Shown: piece after piece, positions 37,117-49,800 of the stretch
How positions within the stretch are numbered: the stretch's first letter is position 1
How the letters are laid out: every line of letters starts with the position of its first letter
From: Nigrospora sphaerica
Taxonomy: Eukaryota; Ascomycota; Sordariomycetes; Amphisphaeriales; Apiosporaceae
Length of the DNA: 64,000 nt
Direction of reading: 5' to 3'
Assembly (NCBI GenBank): GCA_018287875.1
Contig: JAGVVL010000001.1
Coordinates: 930,001-994,000 of the forward strand
Made by a program: the position numbers and the translations under genes
The notes under the pieces: generated by a model
What the model was told of the DNA's origin: nothing
What the model saw: the letters and a program-made list of their open reading frames with translations, nothing else
The model's database searches: none

Positions 37117-38406
37117 TGAGCCTGCGATCCATTCTGAGCCGTTTCGGGCCCGGTTCAGAAAACGGCCTCTAAAAGCCCCGGTGCGAACAAAGCTTCCTCA
37201 AACAAGTTGGGGAGTCGCAAGATCCAGAAGAAGCCCGCACTGGGTGAGGAGGAGGGGGATGATCTATTCGACGACCAGTTGGATGACTGCGGTCTTGTCA
37301 GAGCCCTCGCTACCGAATTGAACCTGCGCCATTCGTCACATTCAAGCGCATATGTTCTCGCCCATTCCTGAATGGACGGCTGGCATGAATTCCACCAAGG
37401 TCGCCGAGACGCTCAACTACCGGAAGCGTCTTCCGCCCACCGTAACCGTGTCCCATGTCCAAACGCTCCTCTCGGTGCCGAGTGCGGTCGAGCGAGAGAT
37501 CGCTGAACTGACGCGGTCCGGCTTTCTGCGCAAGATCGTCGTCGCAAGACGTGGGGGCATTGGAGAGACGCTGATGCCGAGTGCGGATCTTGATACGATG
37601 ATCGCGGACGACCCACAACTGTCGCAGAAGATGAAGAAAATTTTACAGGCTTTCCTCAAGGCGCATCCCGTCAGACATGCGGTGCATAGGTCGGCGCTGG
37701 CTGAAGCCGAGATAAGCGAGCTTTTCAATGCCCGCTTTCTTACTGCGCATCACGTAGGTACCACGACCCACTCTGCCCTGTCGACCACCATGAGTCTGTA
37801 TGCGCGGCCCGAAGACATGACGGCCATTATATCCCTCGAAACGGTTCCGAGGCAGCCCACGGGCTCGGCAGGGGCGGCAGGCGGTGTCGGAGCGGTGACC
37901 ATGGCCGGGGCAGTGAGGGCAGATCATGCACAGCTCTCCCCGCCAGCGCGACTGAGCTGCTGTTGGCGATACCCGGAAACGGCGCCTTTCTTAAGCTGAT
38001 GGTGACCGCGCTGCAGCACCTCGTTGCCCTGCTAGCCAAGTTCCAATTCAGGGAGGTGCCCGAGTCGGTCCAGAGGGACCGATGGGATGGTGGGATCGCA
38101 AAGGAAGATGCCCGGTACGCCGCCAAGCGATCACGAGGCGAATTTGTCGGTATTTTGCGGTGGCAGACGAGAAAATGGCAGCAGTTCAAGGGGCAGGCAT
38201 TCGATTGGGTATTGCGGGAGGCCGTAGGCTCGGGTCTCGTCGAGGTCTTTGAAACTAGCAGTGTCGGCCACGCTGTGCGTGCCATCCGAAATCTCGGGGT
38301 GCTCGGGCCTCGGAGGACCTGTCACATTCAGCTGGACATTTTGGTAGGTAATCTGCCTCTTAGGGCTGTCCCAAAGAGGGCACCCCCGCGGCCACAATGT
38401 CGGTAA
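37117..38406 (+). pseudogene. STK19-like winged-helix protein gene, frame-disrupted
   Basis: Homologue of the fungal STK19 family. Animal STK19 was once called a kinase and is now regarded as a DNA-binding winged-helix protein linked to transcription-coupled repair. Similarity is spread over three frames. Around 37160-37329 one frame gives GEEEGDDLFDDQLDD and RALATELNLR. A different frame from 37328 gives AIRHIQAHMFSPIPE, then TVSHVQTLL, SAVEREIAEL, GFLRKIVVARRGGIGETL and SLETVPRQPTGSAGA up to about 37930. A third frame from about 37950 gives TELLLAIPGNGAFLKLM, KWQQFKGQAFDWVLREAVG and VEVFETSSVGHAVRA to a stop at 38406. The change at 37328 has no room for an intron: the two frames overlap by two bases, and about four residues expected by family memory are missing. 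The ATG at 37117 is in yet another frame. A pseudogene is the simplest reading; assembly errors are the alternative. Confidence 0.72.
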
Positions 38407-41400
38407 ACCGTTCCTTGCTCAGATGGCTCTTGAACGGCCAGATGTCACGCCTTAGCCAGAATGCGGGTATCCCGTTCCTGGGGAATCCCAATGTCTGTGC
38501 CCCGTTCCAGCGATGGGGATGGATCTCGGCAGATGAAAGATGTCACAGTTGTCAAGACGGAGGGGTGGTTACAGCATCGGGCCCAGGATGCTCAGTAACG
38601 GGCAGCACTGACACATAACGTTGTGCCTGTCGATCGGCGCCAGGGCATATTTTCCCGCTGAATTTCGGGGTTGGGTTTGATCGTCGCCGTCAAAGGTAGG
38701 GCTTATCACATGGCCATGGAGTGCGCAACGTCGCTCGAAACACATAAAGTAAAGGTGAGGCATGGCTGTCAGAAAGGATGATTTGATGTGCGCAGTGGGT
38801 AGTCGTATCGTATTGAACCCCTATAATCGTCGAAATATTGATTGGAGAGACTACTTTTACCAGGTAAGAGCCGATGGAGCTCGAGGCCTGGGTCTAGATC
38901 GACAGCCTGGCATCCACTGTCGAAGCCCCCCAGCTACAGATACACCGTGCTTTGTATACCAACCTCTGTATGGAGCAGGTGCTTCGCAGATGCAGCCTAT
39001 CTCACATCAACATGCATCCCCGGTTCAGAATACCCACGAGACCCATAGCGTAGCCCACCAAAAGGACCATCCTCCCAATCTCTCCATAGGGAGGGAGCAA
39101 ACGCGCACGTGCAGGTATCATGCCAGAGGGTAAATGAATGTACCCCGGCGTACTTTCCAGTGTCTGCCGTTAGGTTTAAGTTTCGTTTTTACAATTCAGA
39201 AGGAAGGATAAGGGGGGTGGGTGAGGAGGAAGCGTCCGCATCCAACAGATGAACAGAATGCACCTTGGCGTGCAAGGTGCCCCCAAGACGAACACACACG
39301 GCCATGGATCGCAGGCCTTCAACCACACCGACGGTCCGAGCATGGAGGTTGCTGGGACAAAAAAAAGAAATTCCCGGTTTGGAAGAGATTGACTAGGTAC
39401 CTAGGCAAATGGGCGTCACATTAGGTGTCAATATCGTGCCGTTCGCTAGAAGGACAGAGCAGTTTCGAGGTTTATCTCCCTCTCGTACCGGTTGTCCGAC
39501 GGACCGACTGCTATACTACGCAGGCACCGTGGCTCGAAGTGGCAAATGACAATTTGTCGCACAGTTGGGGCGCAGCCATGAATCCATGCCCCGGGGTGCC
39601 TGGCGAGGCCTGGGAGCCTGGCAAACCGGCGGTGGGACAGCATTTCCCTCATCCGCTCGCGGCGTGGTTCTTTCGTACGGCAAATGGATCAGCGTCGGCT
39701 ACCTGGACCGAGGTCCTTCCGGAGGTGCTGGACAGCACATCATCTACAGTGCTGTAGGTGCCAAAGTACTCAGTAGGCGGCGGGGAGCAAAAGCAGGTAC
39801 CCGATCGGTCCCTGGCTCCACTGAACTGGGGAGGGCGGCAAGGGGGGGGGCCATTTTGGTCAACGGATCTTTGCAGCCTGGACGGGGCCGATCCCTGGAG
39901 GGTGATCTTGGGTCGCTGCTGTTCAGTTGAGGGAGAAAAGGCTATCTCTTCTGAAGCGTCGGTGCGAAACACAACCTTCCGTTGTCCAGCAGGGTAGAGG
40001 GCGTTGCCAGGACGGCGGACCTCTAGTCCGCAGGCGCCGGCGCCGTGTTTTGTTGCGCAGGCACTGCAGGGCAACTTCCCCGGTAGGCCCGTCTGCCCCG
40101 TTGCCCACTCGCCCACTGTCTAGGCCCAGTTCAACTCCAAGTACCACGCATGGCAAAGCCTCGGTCCTCAGGGTCTCAGGGCTGTCTAACGATATGCGTG
40201 GTAGTGCTGGGAGCTAATGCCAAATATGCACGCACTACCCGTGGCCGCGTTCCCCGTTGCGGGTGTGATAGTGATAGCGTAACCGAAATTGCAAGCCAGG
40301 CCTCCCGCCCTAGAGTGGCCTAAGTGAGTGGGAGGAGCAGCAAATTGGGCCTCGCAGGGCTGCGGTTATTCGCCGCTCGCAGGATCTGCCACGGCACTGT
40401 AGCATCATCTAAGCCGTCGAACCAGAACTCCCAGCAGCCGCAGAAACGGCAATGACTAGCTAGGTGCACGGCGAAGGCATGTTGCATTGATCCAGGGCAG
40501 CCCGTGATTTGCGATGGTGCCCAGTGTGGCCATGCAGGAAGGAGTATTTGCATGGAAGCGGAGGGGCCTTCAGGGCCAAACTGTGGTCGAATGGATGGGT
40601 TGCAAATGTAACCCCGCCCGTCGTTCGTGCGAGGGGGGCGTCCCCATGAGGCCGGCTGGCCTATCAGGGGCCCGGTACTGAACGGCAACGGCCACAAAGA
40701 GGAAGTGCCTGCCCCGGCTGCCCGGGGGGAGGGGGCACGGGGAATCATCCTGGTGGCGCAGGAAGAAAAGGGCAGCGGGCAGCCGTGGCGGAAGGCACAT
40801 GGGATGGAGCCGGGCAAGGGCACATGGGATGCGGTTAAAGCAGCTGGATATTTTTTAGATGGATAGATGCAGTCTGTGACGGCATGGTTGACGCGCTCCT
40901 ACGAGTATGTTTGATGCACGTTGCCGCGCCCCCACATGGAGACCATCAGAAGGAACCCTCCACGCACGCGCGGCTCGGGGCATTTCTCGACTGCCTAACG
41001 AAGAGCGCCAGCATCTGGCGAACCGTGCTAGGGACGGAGAGGGCAAGGCGATGGGATGGGTTGCAAAGCCCGACCCGAGCGGGACGGGTTGCGATCCATG
41101 GCACACCCGCCCACCACTTTTTGTTGGCGATCGATTGTCTATCCCGTGCGACAGAGCGACGGCAGCCCAAGGCTGTACTTGTACCTAGGTTACGTAGCAG
41201 CAGCAGCAGCAGGAGCTTAGGCACGATGGAGTGGCGGCCCGTAGTGAGTACCGGTGCCGTGGGAACTAATCCATGGATCAATGTCTGAGAGCGCGGGAGC
41301 AACGGCAATGCCTACAGTAATTTATAGCACACACGTGTGCGCCCAAGATTCCAAACCAATGGAAAGCCCTCCCGGTTAGGTACCTACCTACCTAGTGCCT

Positions 41401-43763
41401 AATACCATAGCACAAAGCACACATGGCAGAGGCGACAACACAACGAGGACGCGGCAGCACGAGGGTGGTAATACAGATCATGAACCAGTCAGGAGCGGAA
41501 GCCGAGCAGGAGCAAAGCACGCGTGCAAGCCCTCCGGCCCTTGCAGCTTTTTGCCATCCCATCCATCCATATCCCATCCCATCCTTGCCCGTCCACCCTT
41601 CATCCCACCTATCCACGGCCGGCTGGATGCCCTTGCAGGGACGGGTGGGCCGCACTAGGCCCATGTACGCCGTTGACGGCCGTGCAGGTCACCACCCAAC
41701 CGGGCACGATCCAAATTGTCCGTACCGAAGAGGAATGGTCGCGCGCAGGCCCCAGACCAGATTGAGGTATGAGGAGAGGACGCCACGAATTATGCCGGGA
41801 TGAACGGGTGAAGGGGCGGATGGTGGTTGGATGATACCGGCCTCGAGCACTTACACGTCGTATGTCGATGGAGGGATAGAAATGGATTAGATGGGCACAG
41901 CGCAAGGCGAAGGCGCGTAAAGGGTCTGGTCTGGGAAATAACTCTTGCGACTTCCAGCGGCTCGGTTTTCCCCTCCTACCCTCAGGCCCTCCGTCACTGC
42001 TTCCTGCCCTCTTCCCCATACCGGACCAGACTCGGACTGTACGTCTGTCTTGCTGGACGACGTTTTGTTTTGGTTTCCGAACCCGAGAGTGTCTCTCGCT
42101 TCGCCTGGCCTGCGTCCTCTCCTTTTTCCTGCCACCCGCGTCCACGTTCCATTCGCTGGTCCCCCCTTCACTCTTAGCTGGCTCGCTCGCCTTTTCTCTC
42201 CTTCGATCGAGCCCTCCCTTCCCCCGTGGGACCACCGCAATTGCGCCCGTACGCGCGCCACTCGGTCGCAGGATTCTTCGTTCGCCCGCCGCCATCCCTT
42301 CTTGGTTGGGCTCTGGCGACTTCAGGTCCAGTTCCGGTTCGCTCCAGTGCCTCTGGGGTCCTCGTTGCGCCAGCGCGAGCAATAGATGGTGCTGAGATGA
42401 ACGAGGGCCGATCGCTGGGGGTTTCGTAGTCCGACTGCTAAAAGCGCTCTTCTGCACACCCTCCTCGCCCCATGTCATTCCCCACCCTTCGCTCATTTTC
42501 TCCCCGTCACTGTTGGTAACTAGAAGCCATCCCGACCTCATCGCTTGCTTGTTGCCGCCGCTGCAGTTGTCGGCTGTCCGCGCTTTTCTTTGCTGGCATT
42601 GCGACAACAGACAACACCACCCCGGCCACAGGCAGGTTCGCGACAACGAAACGACCCCATCACTTTCACACCCCGGCATTGGCCGCCCACGAACACTGCG
42701 CCTGCCGCATTGCCTACCAATCATCCCTCTCCACGCCAGCTGCTCTACTGCTGTGCGCGCGCGCGCCCGACCCGCCTCACTACCACCCACGAGCAGCCGT
42801 ATCCTTGTGTTCCTTGGGTCTGGCTCCGTTCGTTTCTTCGTGATCGATTCCTTGCCCTGGCTCCCAGCTCCGGAAGCCCGCCCGCCCTGCGGCCTGCTAG
42901 ACCGGTACTAATTATCTACTACTTATCTGCTATTTTGCGGCTGCTGGGCAACGCAACCTGCAGAGTCCTCTTGCCCAGGAGCGACTAAAGTAGGGAAGGG
43001 TATATCCCCAGCAGCAACCCCGGATCCTGTCCGCCTTTCCGACTGTACACGCCTCCGGCACAGCCTACCGCTTCCTGCCGCACCGCTTCACCGCGTGCCG
43101 CACCCTGTCTGCCCAGACCTGCTGCATCTGCACCTCTGCTCTTGCGTCTGCTCCTTGCGAAACCCCTCGGACCCGCTCCTACGGAATCCTCCTGCGCCCA
43201 ACCCCGGGTTTCTCTTCGTTTTTAGGATTCGAACAAAGCCCCTCAGTTCCCTACTTACTACCGTTCCGACTTGCTACTGAGAGGCCATCCAGCACGGGTT
43301 GTTGTTGGATCTGCGTTCTGTCTCCCGACGGACGTCACGCGAGGAGCAATCGTCCACCACCCGGCGGCAGACCACCTACGCACCGCCACGAACCTCCCCG
43401 GCGTCCGCGTCGATACCGCCACCCGTTCATTGTGCTATTCCCTGTGCAACAGACGGGTGCATCACCGGTTCGAACCGGGGTCATCCCTCACCCCTCAGAG
43501 TTCTTTAAATCCGTGGCAGCCGCATTAGACTCGTATCCCTTGGACGGCCTGCCAAACGGGTTCATGGTGACTGACAGTCGACACATCAATCGCCATCCCA
43601 ATCCCGGCCGCGCGATTCCCGGGCGACTTCCAGTTGTTGACCTCAGTGGCTTGCACTGGATGGAGTCATAATCACACAGCCAACTACCCCCCGCCAACCC
43701 AAAGACTGACGGATCGGCTGTTGCTTGCCCGGCCGACGATCAGCTCAACAATTCTGGGTCACA
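38407..43763. other. Long intergenic region and pyrimidine-rich leader of the kinesin gene
   Basis: About 5.4 kb without a supported gene. From about 41900 to 43760 the plus strand is strongly C/T-rich, with CG and CA tracts, as expected for the promoter and a long 5' leader of the kinesin at 43764. The minus-strand frame at 41609-42790 is the purine-rich complement of this leader and encodes no recognisable protein. The left part has TACCTA-type words and a (CAG)n run near 41195. Confidence 0.6.
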
Positions 43764-46700
43764 ATGGCGACTACGCCGCGTCCGCCGCGCTCCTCTAACG
43801 GGCCGCCACAGGCGGCCCTGCCAGCGCTACCTATGCCGAAAACGCGAAAAAGCATGGGCAATCTCGCAGCACATAGCAGCACCCCCGGCTCCCCGAGAAG
43901 TGGTCTTCGCGCCCCATCCAACACCCATCTCCCTCCACCGACCGCCCCCCCAACCTCGGCGCTACCCACCCCCAAGACGCCCAACGGCAAAACCATTCGC
44001 AAAGTTATCAGCATAAACTCTTTCCCCCAAACCCCCAAAGGAGACGCCCGCCTCTCCAGTCTTCCACCCAGTCCGCTCGCTGGCGGCGCCACTCCCGCCC
44101 GGAAATCCAGAAACCCAACGGCAATGCCCAAAATGAACCAGTCGGCCGGCGGCGCTCCCAGCATGCTGAATGGGGGCGGCGACAGCCGATCCATTCTGAG
44201 CAGCAACAACATCAGAAATTCCGATGGCCTCATCAGCGTGTCTTCGCCGCCTCAGAGTCGCAGTTCCTCGGCCCAGGACTCGTACTCGACGTCGGCTACA
44301 ACATACGACGATCCTATCGACGTGCATTCGACCCCCAACGACAGACGAGCCTCCAAAGGCGGTGACAGCAAAGGCAACGTCCTCGTGAGCGTCCGAGTGC
44401 GGCCCGACTCGGGCACCAGCGAACAGGGCCGAGTTGAGGGCGAGTGGATGGTCGACGGGAGGAGATCGCTTGTGTCGTACCGGGGCAAGGAAGGCGGCGA
44501 CTATACCTACGGTAAGCCCGAAACCGCACGGGGCCCGACCGAGCGTCACACATACTAACAAGAATATGGCAGACAATGTTTTCGCAACCCACGATGACAA
44601 CTATCGAGTCTATGATCACCTGGCCAAGCGACTCGTTCGAAGAGTGATGGAAGGTTACCACGGCACCGTCTTTGCCTACGGCATGACGGGTACGGGCAAG
44701 ACGTTCTCAATGCAGGGAACGGCGTCTTCGCCCGGTGTCATACCGCTTGCTATTACCGACATCTTTTCGTACATCCGCGAGACCCCGTCACGGGAATTCC
44801 TGCTTCGCGTCAGTTACTTGGAAATCTACAACGAGAAAATACACGACCTACTCGGCATGTCCACGGCAGGCGCCCCGGGGGCCGCACAAGAAGAAATCAA
44901 ATTGCGGGAGGATGCGAAACGGGGCGTATACGCAACGCCGCTCAAGGAGGAGATCGTGCAGAGCCCAACGCAGCTCCTGCGTGTCATTGCCCGGGGTGAC
45001 CAAGCTCGGAGGGTTGCTAGCACGCAGTTCAACGCCCGGAGTTCCCGAAGTCACGCTGTTGTTCAGATTGTTGTGGAAAGCAGGGAAAGAATGCCGGGGA
45101 CCCCGGGCGCCGAAAGCAAACGCGCCGCCATTACACCCGGGGGCGTTCGCGTCTCAACACTGAGCCTGATCGATCTTGCTGGCTCTGAAAAGGCCGCCGA
45201 GACGAAGGAGCGTCGAGCCGAGGGATCGCATATCAACAAAAGTCTTCTCACTCTGGGTACTGTCATCTCCAAGTTGTCAGAGGCCAGGGATAAAGACGGC
45301 AAGCCGACCGATGCCAAGCACCTGCCGTATCGCGACAGCAAGTTGACTCGGCTTCTGCAGGGCGCGCTCTCGGGAAATTCCCTGGTGAGTATCTTGTGTA
45401 CTATTCAGATTGGGGCAGCTGGAAGCGCTTCGTCGAACACCCACACGACCGAGACGCTCAACACCCTCAAATTTGCGTCACGTGCGAAAAACAGCATCGT
45501 CAGCCACGCCAAGCGCGCAGAGGAAGCTCTGGGCGTCGGCGGCGACGGCCAAGCCAGGGTCCTGCTCGAGCGTTACCGAATGGAAATCCAGGAGCTCCGG
45601 TCCCAACTTGAATCAGCAGCCAAAAACAACACTGCCAAACCGGAAGACGATGATCGGGCGAAAGACGAGCAGGAGGAGCGGCTGCGGGAGAAGGAGGCCG
45701 AAATCCGCCACGAGGAGCAGATGCTTGAGATGCAACTCGCACGCACGGCGTTGAAGGAACGCATCGATCATTTGAACAAGCTCATTCTGAGCTCCAAGTC
45801 GACCGGCGTGAACTCCAGTGGCTCATACAGCGCAATGGGGATGCACACACGATTCTCTCAGCTGTCTTTGGGGCCGTCAGTGCGAACCTCGATCGCGACT
45901 TCCACCGGAAGCCGGCCTTTCCTGGAAAGGACTTCGTCGGTTAACTCGTCATCGTCAACCATCGGACGAAGGTCGTCCAGCCAGAAGCGGTTGAGCGGCG
46001 AACCGGGGTCAGCGGGGGAGGACGACAGCATCGGCGAGTTTGGCGATGGTGTTGCCTCGCTATCGAGTCAAAATCAGGCGTTGCAGGCGGATCTCGTTGA
46101 TAAGAACCGCTACATTGCTACGCTCGAGAAGCGTCTTCTCCAAGCTAGGCGCGCGAGCTCTACTCGAACGCCGAGTGGATTTGCGGCACCTAACAAAGGC
46201 ATCATGGTGGGCGAGGACCACTCGGTTTCGACATTGCTCCGGGAGAAAGACATCGAGATTGCCGAGCTGCGAGCCAAACTAGAGGATAAGGATCGTATGT
46301 TGAGCGCACTCCGGAATGCCACACGCTCCCGGGACGCCGCAGAAGCGGTGGAGACGCCCAGCTCTCGAGCAGAGGCGCGCGAGGCGCGGCTATCACGCAC
46401 CGAAGCCCGTGACTCACGCGCGTCGTTGAGCGAAGCCCGCGACTCGCGACGCGTGTCGCTAAACGAAACCCGCGAGCCACGCCCATCGTTGAACGAAGCT
46501 CGAAACTCGCGGTCGTCACTGACGGAAGGGCGTGAGGCGCGGTCGTCCCTGCTGTACGACCATGCGGCCTCCCCGCCGCCCCAGGGAGGGTTGCCAGCCC
46601 CGCCGGCGGCTATTCGCACGAGCCTTTCCTCGGCCGACGGCCGCAGAAGACCGAAGTCCGTTGACGAGATGAGCCGAATCCTGGACGAGATGATACAGGA

Positions 46701-46872
46701 GAAGGTCGATGGGGGCTTTGTCGTGCGGGGGTCTGGTGGCAGTGTGCGGCTGACTAGCGACGCGCGCAAGTCGCAGGCGCCCGCAGAGGAGCCGTCCACC
46801 GAGATCCAGCCGCTGCGCGAGGGCGCCGCAATGGCCCACGACTCCAAAGCGGTGGTGGCTATGGAGGCGTAG
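43764..46872 (+). CDS. kipA: Kip2/KipA-type kinesin motor protein
   Basis: Plus-end-directed microtubule motor of the Kip2/Tea2/KipA group, which in filamentous fungi carries polarity factors to microtubule plus ends. Two exons: 43764-44511 and 44573-46872, with a 61-bp intron (donor GTAAGC, branch CTAAC, acceptor GGCAG), giving about 1015 residues. A Ser/Pro-rich N-terminal extension (residues 1-200) precedes the motor domain, about 203-555. The motor has GYHGTVFAYGMTGTGKT (P-loop near 286), NARSSRSHAV (switch I), LIDLAGSEKA (switch II near 448) and the end of motor SRAKNSIVSHAKRAEEALG. Coiled-coil segments follow (ARVLLERYRMEIQELRSQL; EERLREKEAEIRHEEQMLEM). A run of about six Arg/Ser-rich decapeptide repeats lies at about 848-910. 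ATG 43764 has a good context (A at -3, G at +4). An in-frame ATG at 43725 would add 13 residues. Confidence 0.95.
46366..46554 (+). repeat. Coding tandem repeat in the kinesin tail (about six units of 30-33 bp)
   Basis: The encoded units read EAREARLSRT, EARDSRASLS, EARDSRRVSLN, ETREPRPSLN, EARNSRSSLT and EGREARSSLL. Each has an Arg followed by Ser in a basophilic-kinase-like context. Confidence 0.9.
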
Positions 46873-49800
46873 CCGGCGCTTGCACATCTGATGTGCGTTG
46901 CTACCGTTGGGTGGAATACGGGGGTCGGCGGGCAAAAGAGGGCGTTTGGGGTTTGTTTCTGTCGGTTTGTCTTATACCCTATCATATCCAACCGCTGTTT
47001 GCTTCGGCGTGAGACAGACAGTGGTACGCGACTCTGATGACGGCAAGAAAACGACGGGCCATTTAATTGTTTTTGGCACGTTGAAAAACTGGAAGCGGGC
47101 ACGCCTTGTGACGGGACAAGGCCATGGGTTTTATCACGAGCGGATGGGGCGGCATATAATTTCCCTTCAGGGTCAGAAAGACCGCGTGTTCTCTTATTCG
47201 CGGGGCGGTCTACAGGCGCAACAGACGCCGTCTTTGTATATTACGGCTAGAAGGCACGCGTGCGTGCGTGTATATTTGTGGTTGGGAGGCCGAGGTCATT
47301 GGACGTGGAACGAAATGCCGCAAGCGAGACGATGAATTTATCCTCCCACAATTGCCACCGCGCCCGTCGCGATATTCTTTGCCTATCCTTCCAAGTACAG
47401 GCGTTCGTCATGACTGGCTTGCTTACCTGCGACTTGGGGTCTTTGTTAGCCCGTGTGGTCTGATGCCTCTTGCGAGGCAAGCCGACACGCTATTCGCATC
47501 CCATGGCAAAGGGGGCGAGAGGTAGGGCTACCAATACTACCTACGAATGACTGCACGCATTTGACGGGAGGAGAGACCCGTCTGCAGCGGCCTGCCGAGC
47601 CTCCCCCCGTGAGACACAGGCAGCTGCAAGGACTTAGCCAGCAGGAGATGTGGACAAACCAATATGCATATCGTCAGCACTGTTGGCATCCTGTCCGGCA
47701 GCGACAGCACGACACGACGTTCCCGCCCCCCCATCCCTCCCTCTCTCTTCCTCGTGTGTCCGACACGTTTCCCAGGCGCGCTTCCCGTGGTGACACTCGC
47801 CAGATCTAACGGGTCGGTCTGGGCATCCGGTATGCAGCCGGGATCGAGGCCGGGCGCATGCCGCGGATAGACGAGGAAAACACGGGAGCGGGAGGCCACG
47901 CCAGTCAGAGGGCGAGCGAGGACGGGGTTGGCAAATGGACAAAGTACTTCCCTTAGCGACATGAAGAGGACCTACTTTTCTGCAGCCCGGGCACGCATGG
48001 GTCGGAGAGGGTCACCGGGGGTGGACGGGAGCATTTTCACCGTCGGCGCGACGGCATGCCGTGAGGGCTCGCTCCGGTTCGAGTGAGGTGAGAGGGGCGG
48101 CACCACGAACAAAGCGTAGCGTGCTCTCCTGCTGGAGGAGGGGGAGGCGCAGTTTCGCGGGTCGCTCTCCACGCTTCTGGAAGGGGGGAGGACTTGTGAA
48201 ATTGGCTCGCGTCCGAGGCAACCAGGGACGTGGAGTATCACGAGGAAAAGGCAGTGTTTTTTTCTTTCCTTTTCCCCTCCCACCCGTCGTCGATACGAAA
48301 GTGTCCCTCCCTCTCCTCCAATTCCGCCGGTTCCGCCTGTCGCTCGTGCTTGTGCTTGTGGTTGCGCCAACGGATCCGTACATGCTTCACACCTGCTGGT
48401 TGGGTGTCATAAACGAAAGCCTCGGATGTGTGGGTGTGCCGTGTGTCCATTCCGGTGAAGGTGCACCACCCCACCCGACCTGCGGATATTCCCAGCCCCA
48501 GGCCCGGCAAACGTTTGGTCGTTTGCTTTTGGCCCATCTCTTTTCTGTCTCTCTCTCCCTCTCTCCCTCTCTCGTGGTCTGCCAACCCAGTGCCAACCGG
48601 GGGATTGGTGGGACTCTGCTAGCGGCGAAACGGCGTCCGCCGAGTTCGAAACAGACATCCCGTCGTTTGTTTGTCTCGTTTGTCTTACAACCTTTTTCTT
48701 TGTCGTTTTCACGGTTAGGCTGTGAGACGGGGACATGTCGACCGACCGCCCGACAGATAGATGCTCACGACCTGTCACCAAACATGGTCCTGCCATACGC
48801 AGGAGCACGCGAGCATACGCGCGCACACAGACGTACAGTGAGGGGCAGACACTCACACAAGCACGCACGCCGCACCCCGACATAGGAGGCGTCGAATTCG
48901 GCTGGCAAATGATGACGATCCATGTCGCCTTGGCCGAAATGCGAAATGGACACGGGATGGGGGGAAAAGATTCCGTCCAGGAATAGAGATCGACGTGCTT
49001 CCCGGTCCCGTGATTGGTCGTCCAGGGCACGCCCCGTCACCGAGGCTAGTTGTTTCAGAAGAGGCAGGGGGTCTGGAGTGTTGGGAGGTGCTGCTTGCCA
49101 TTTTTGGTACAGGACCCTTTTCTCACCCGGCTGACCGGTTGCGCTTGCAGGGAAGGTCCGCAAGCGAGAGGAGGGGGTCCAAAAAAGAGGAGAAATCCCT
49201 CCAGTCGCCGACCATTCGCGTATGCGATGCGGCTGGTTCCCTAACATGATCCTTTCCTCATGGCGACCCTGTGCCGAGGAAGCAACAAGAAACTGTAGAC
49301 CCAACGCAAGTGCGAACGCCGAGGGCACCCAAGTCGGTGTCGTCTCACGCGGCAGTGACACACCGTGGACTTGCAGAGCCAGCATTGAGGACAAACCCTT
49401 AACCCAACACGACAACACGGTGCGGCATGACGACTGTGCTCGCTCGTCCGGCCCGTTCGCCAATCTGTCTGCCACGTCTTCTGGTTCCGTCTCGCTCGCC
49501 GAGGGGGGGGTTTAGGTCGCTCAATCCCGTTTCCCCGCAGGGCCCGTCGTCTCGTCTCTCGCCCTTCCTGTGTCTCGTGCCCAGTGGGCTGGCAGGGCCG
49601 GCCGCTAATGCGGCATTATGGGCTTTCCTGCTTTCGCCCATCTTGAGACGGTGGAATCCGTCTTCCCGTGCTGCTCAGATGCAACTAAAACGCCAGCATG
49701 CCACAGCCGTGCTTTTGGGAGCCGACTGGACGGTTTTCCGCCGCGTCGTTGCCACGTCTGGCAGGAGGGGGGAAGGACGACACTGTAGGAGTCTGGGGGG

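Noticed and set aside
41609..42790. Minus-strand open frame of 393 codons
   Set aside because: Complement of the C/T-rich leader of the kinesin gene. The product is Arg/Gly/Ser-rich with no fold or motif and overlaps frames on the other strand.
43450..43490. GGTTCGAACC, resembling a tRNA B box
   Set aside because: It is a simple palindrome. No A box, acceptor stem or cloverleaf could be drawn around it, nor around other GTTCGAA occurrences.
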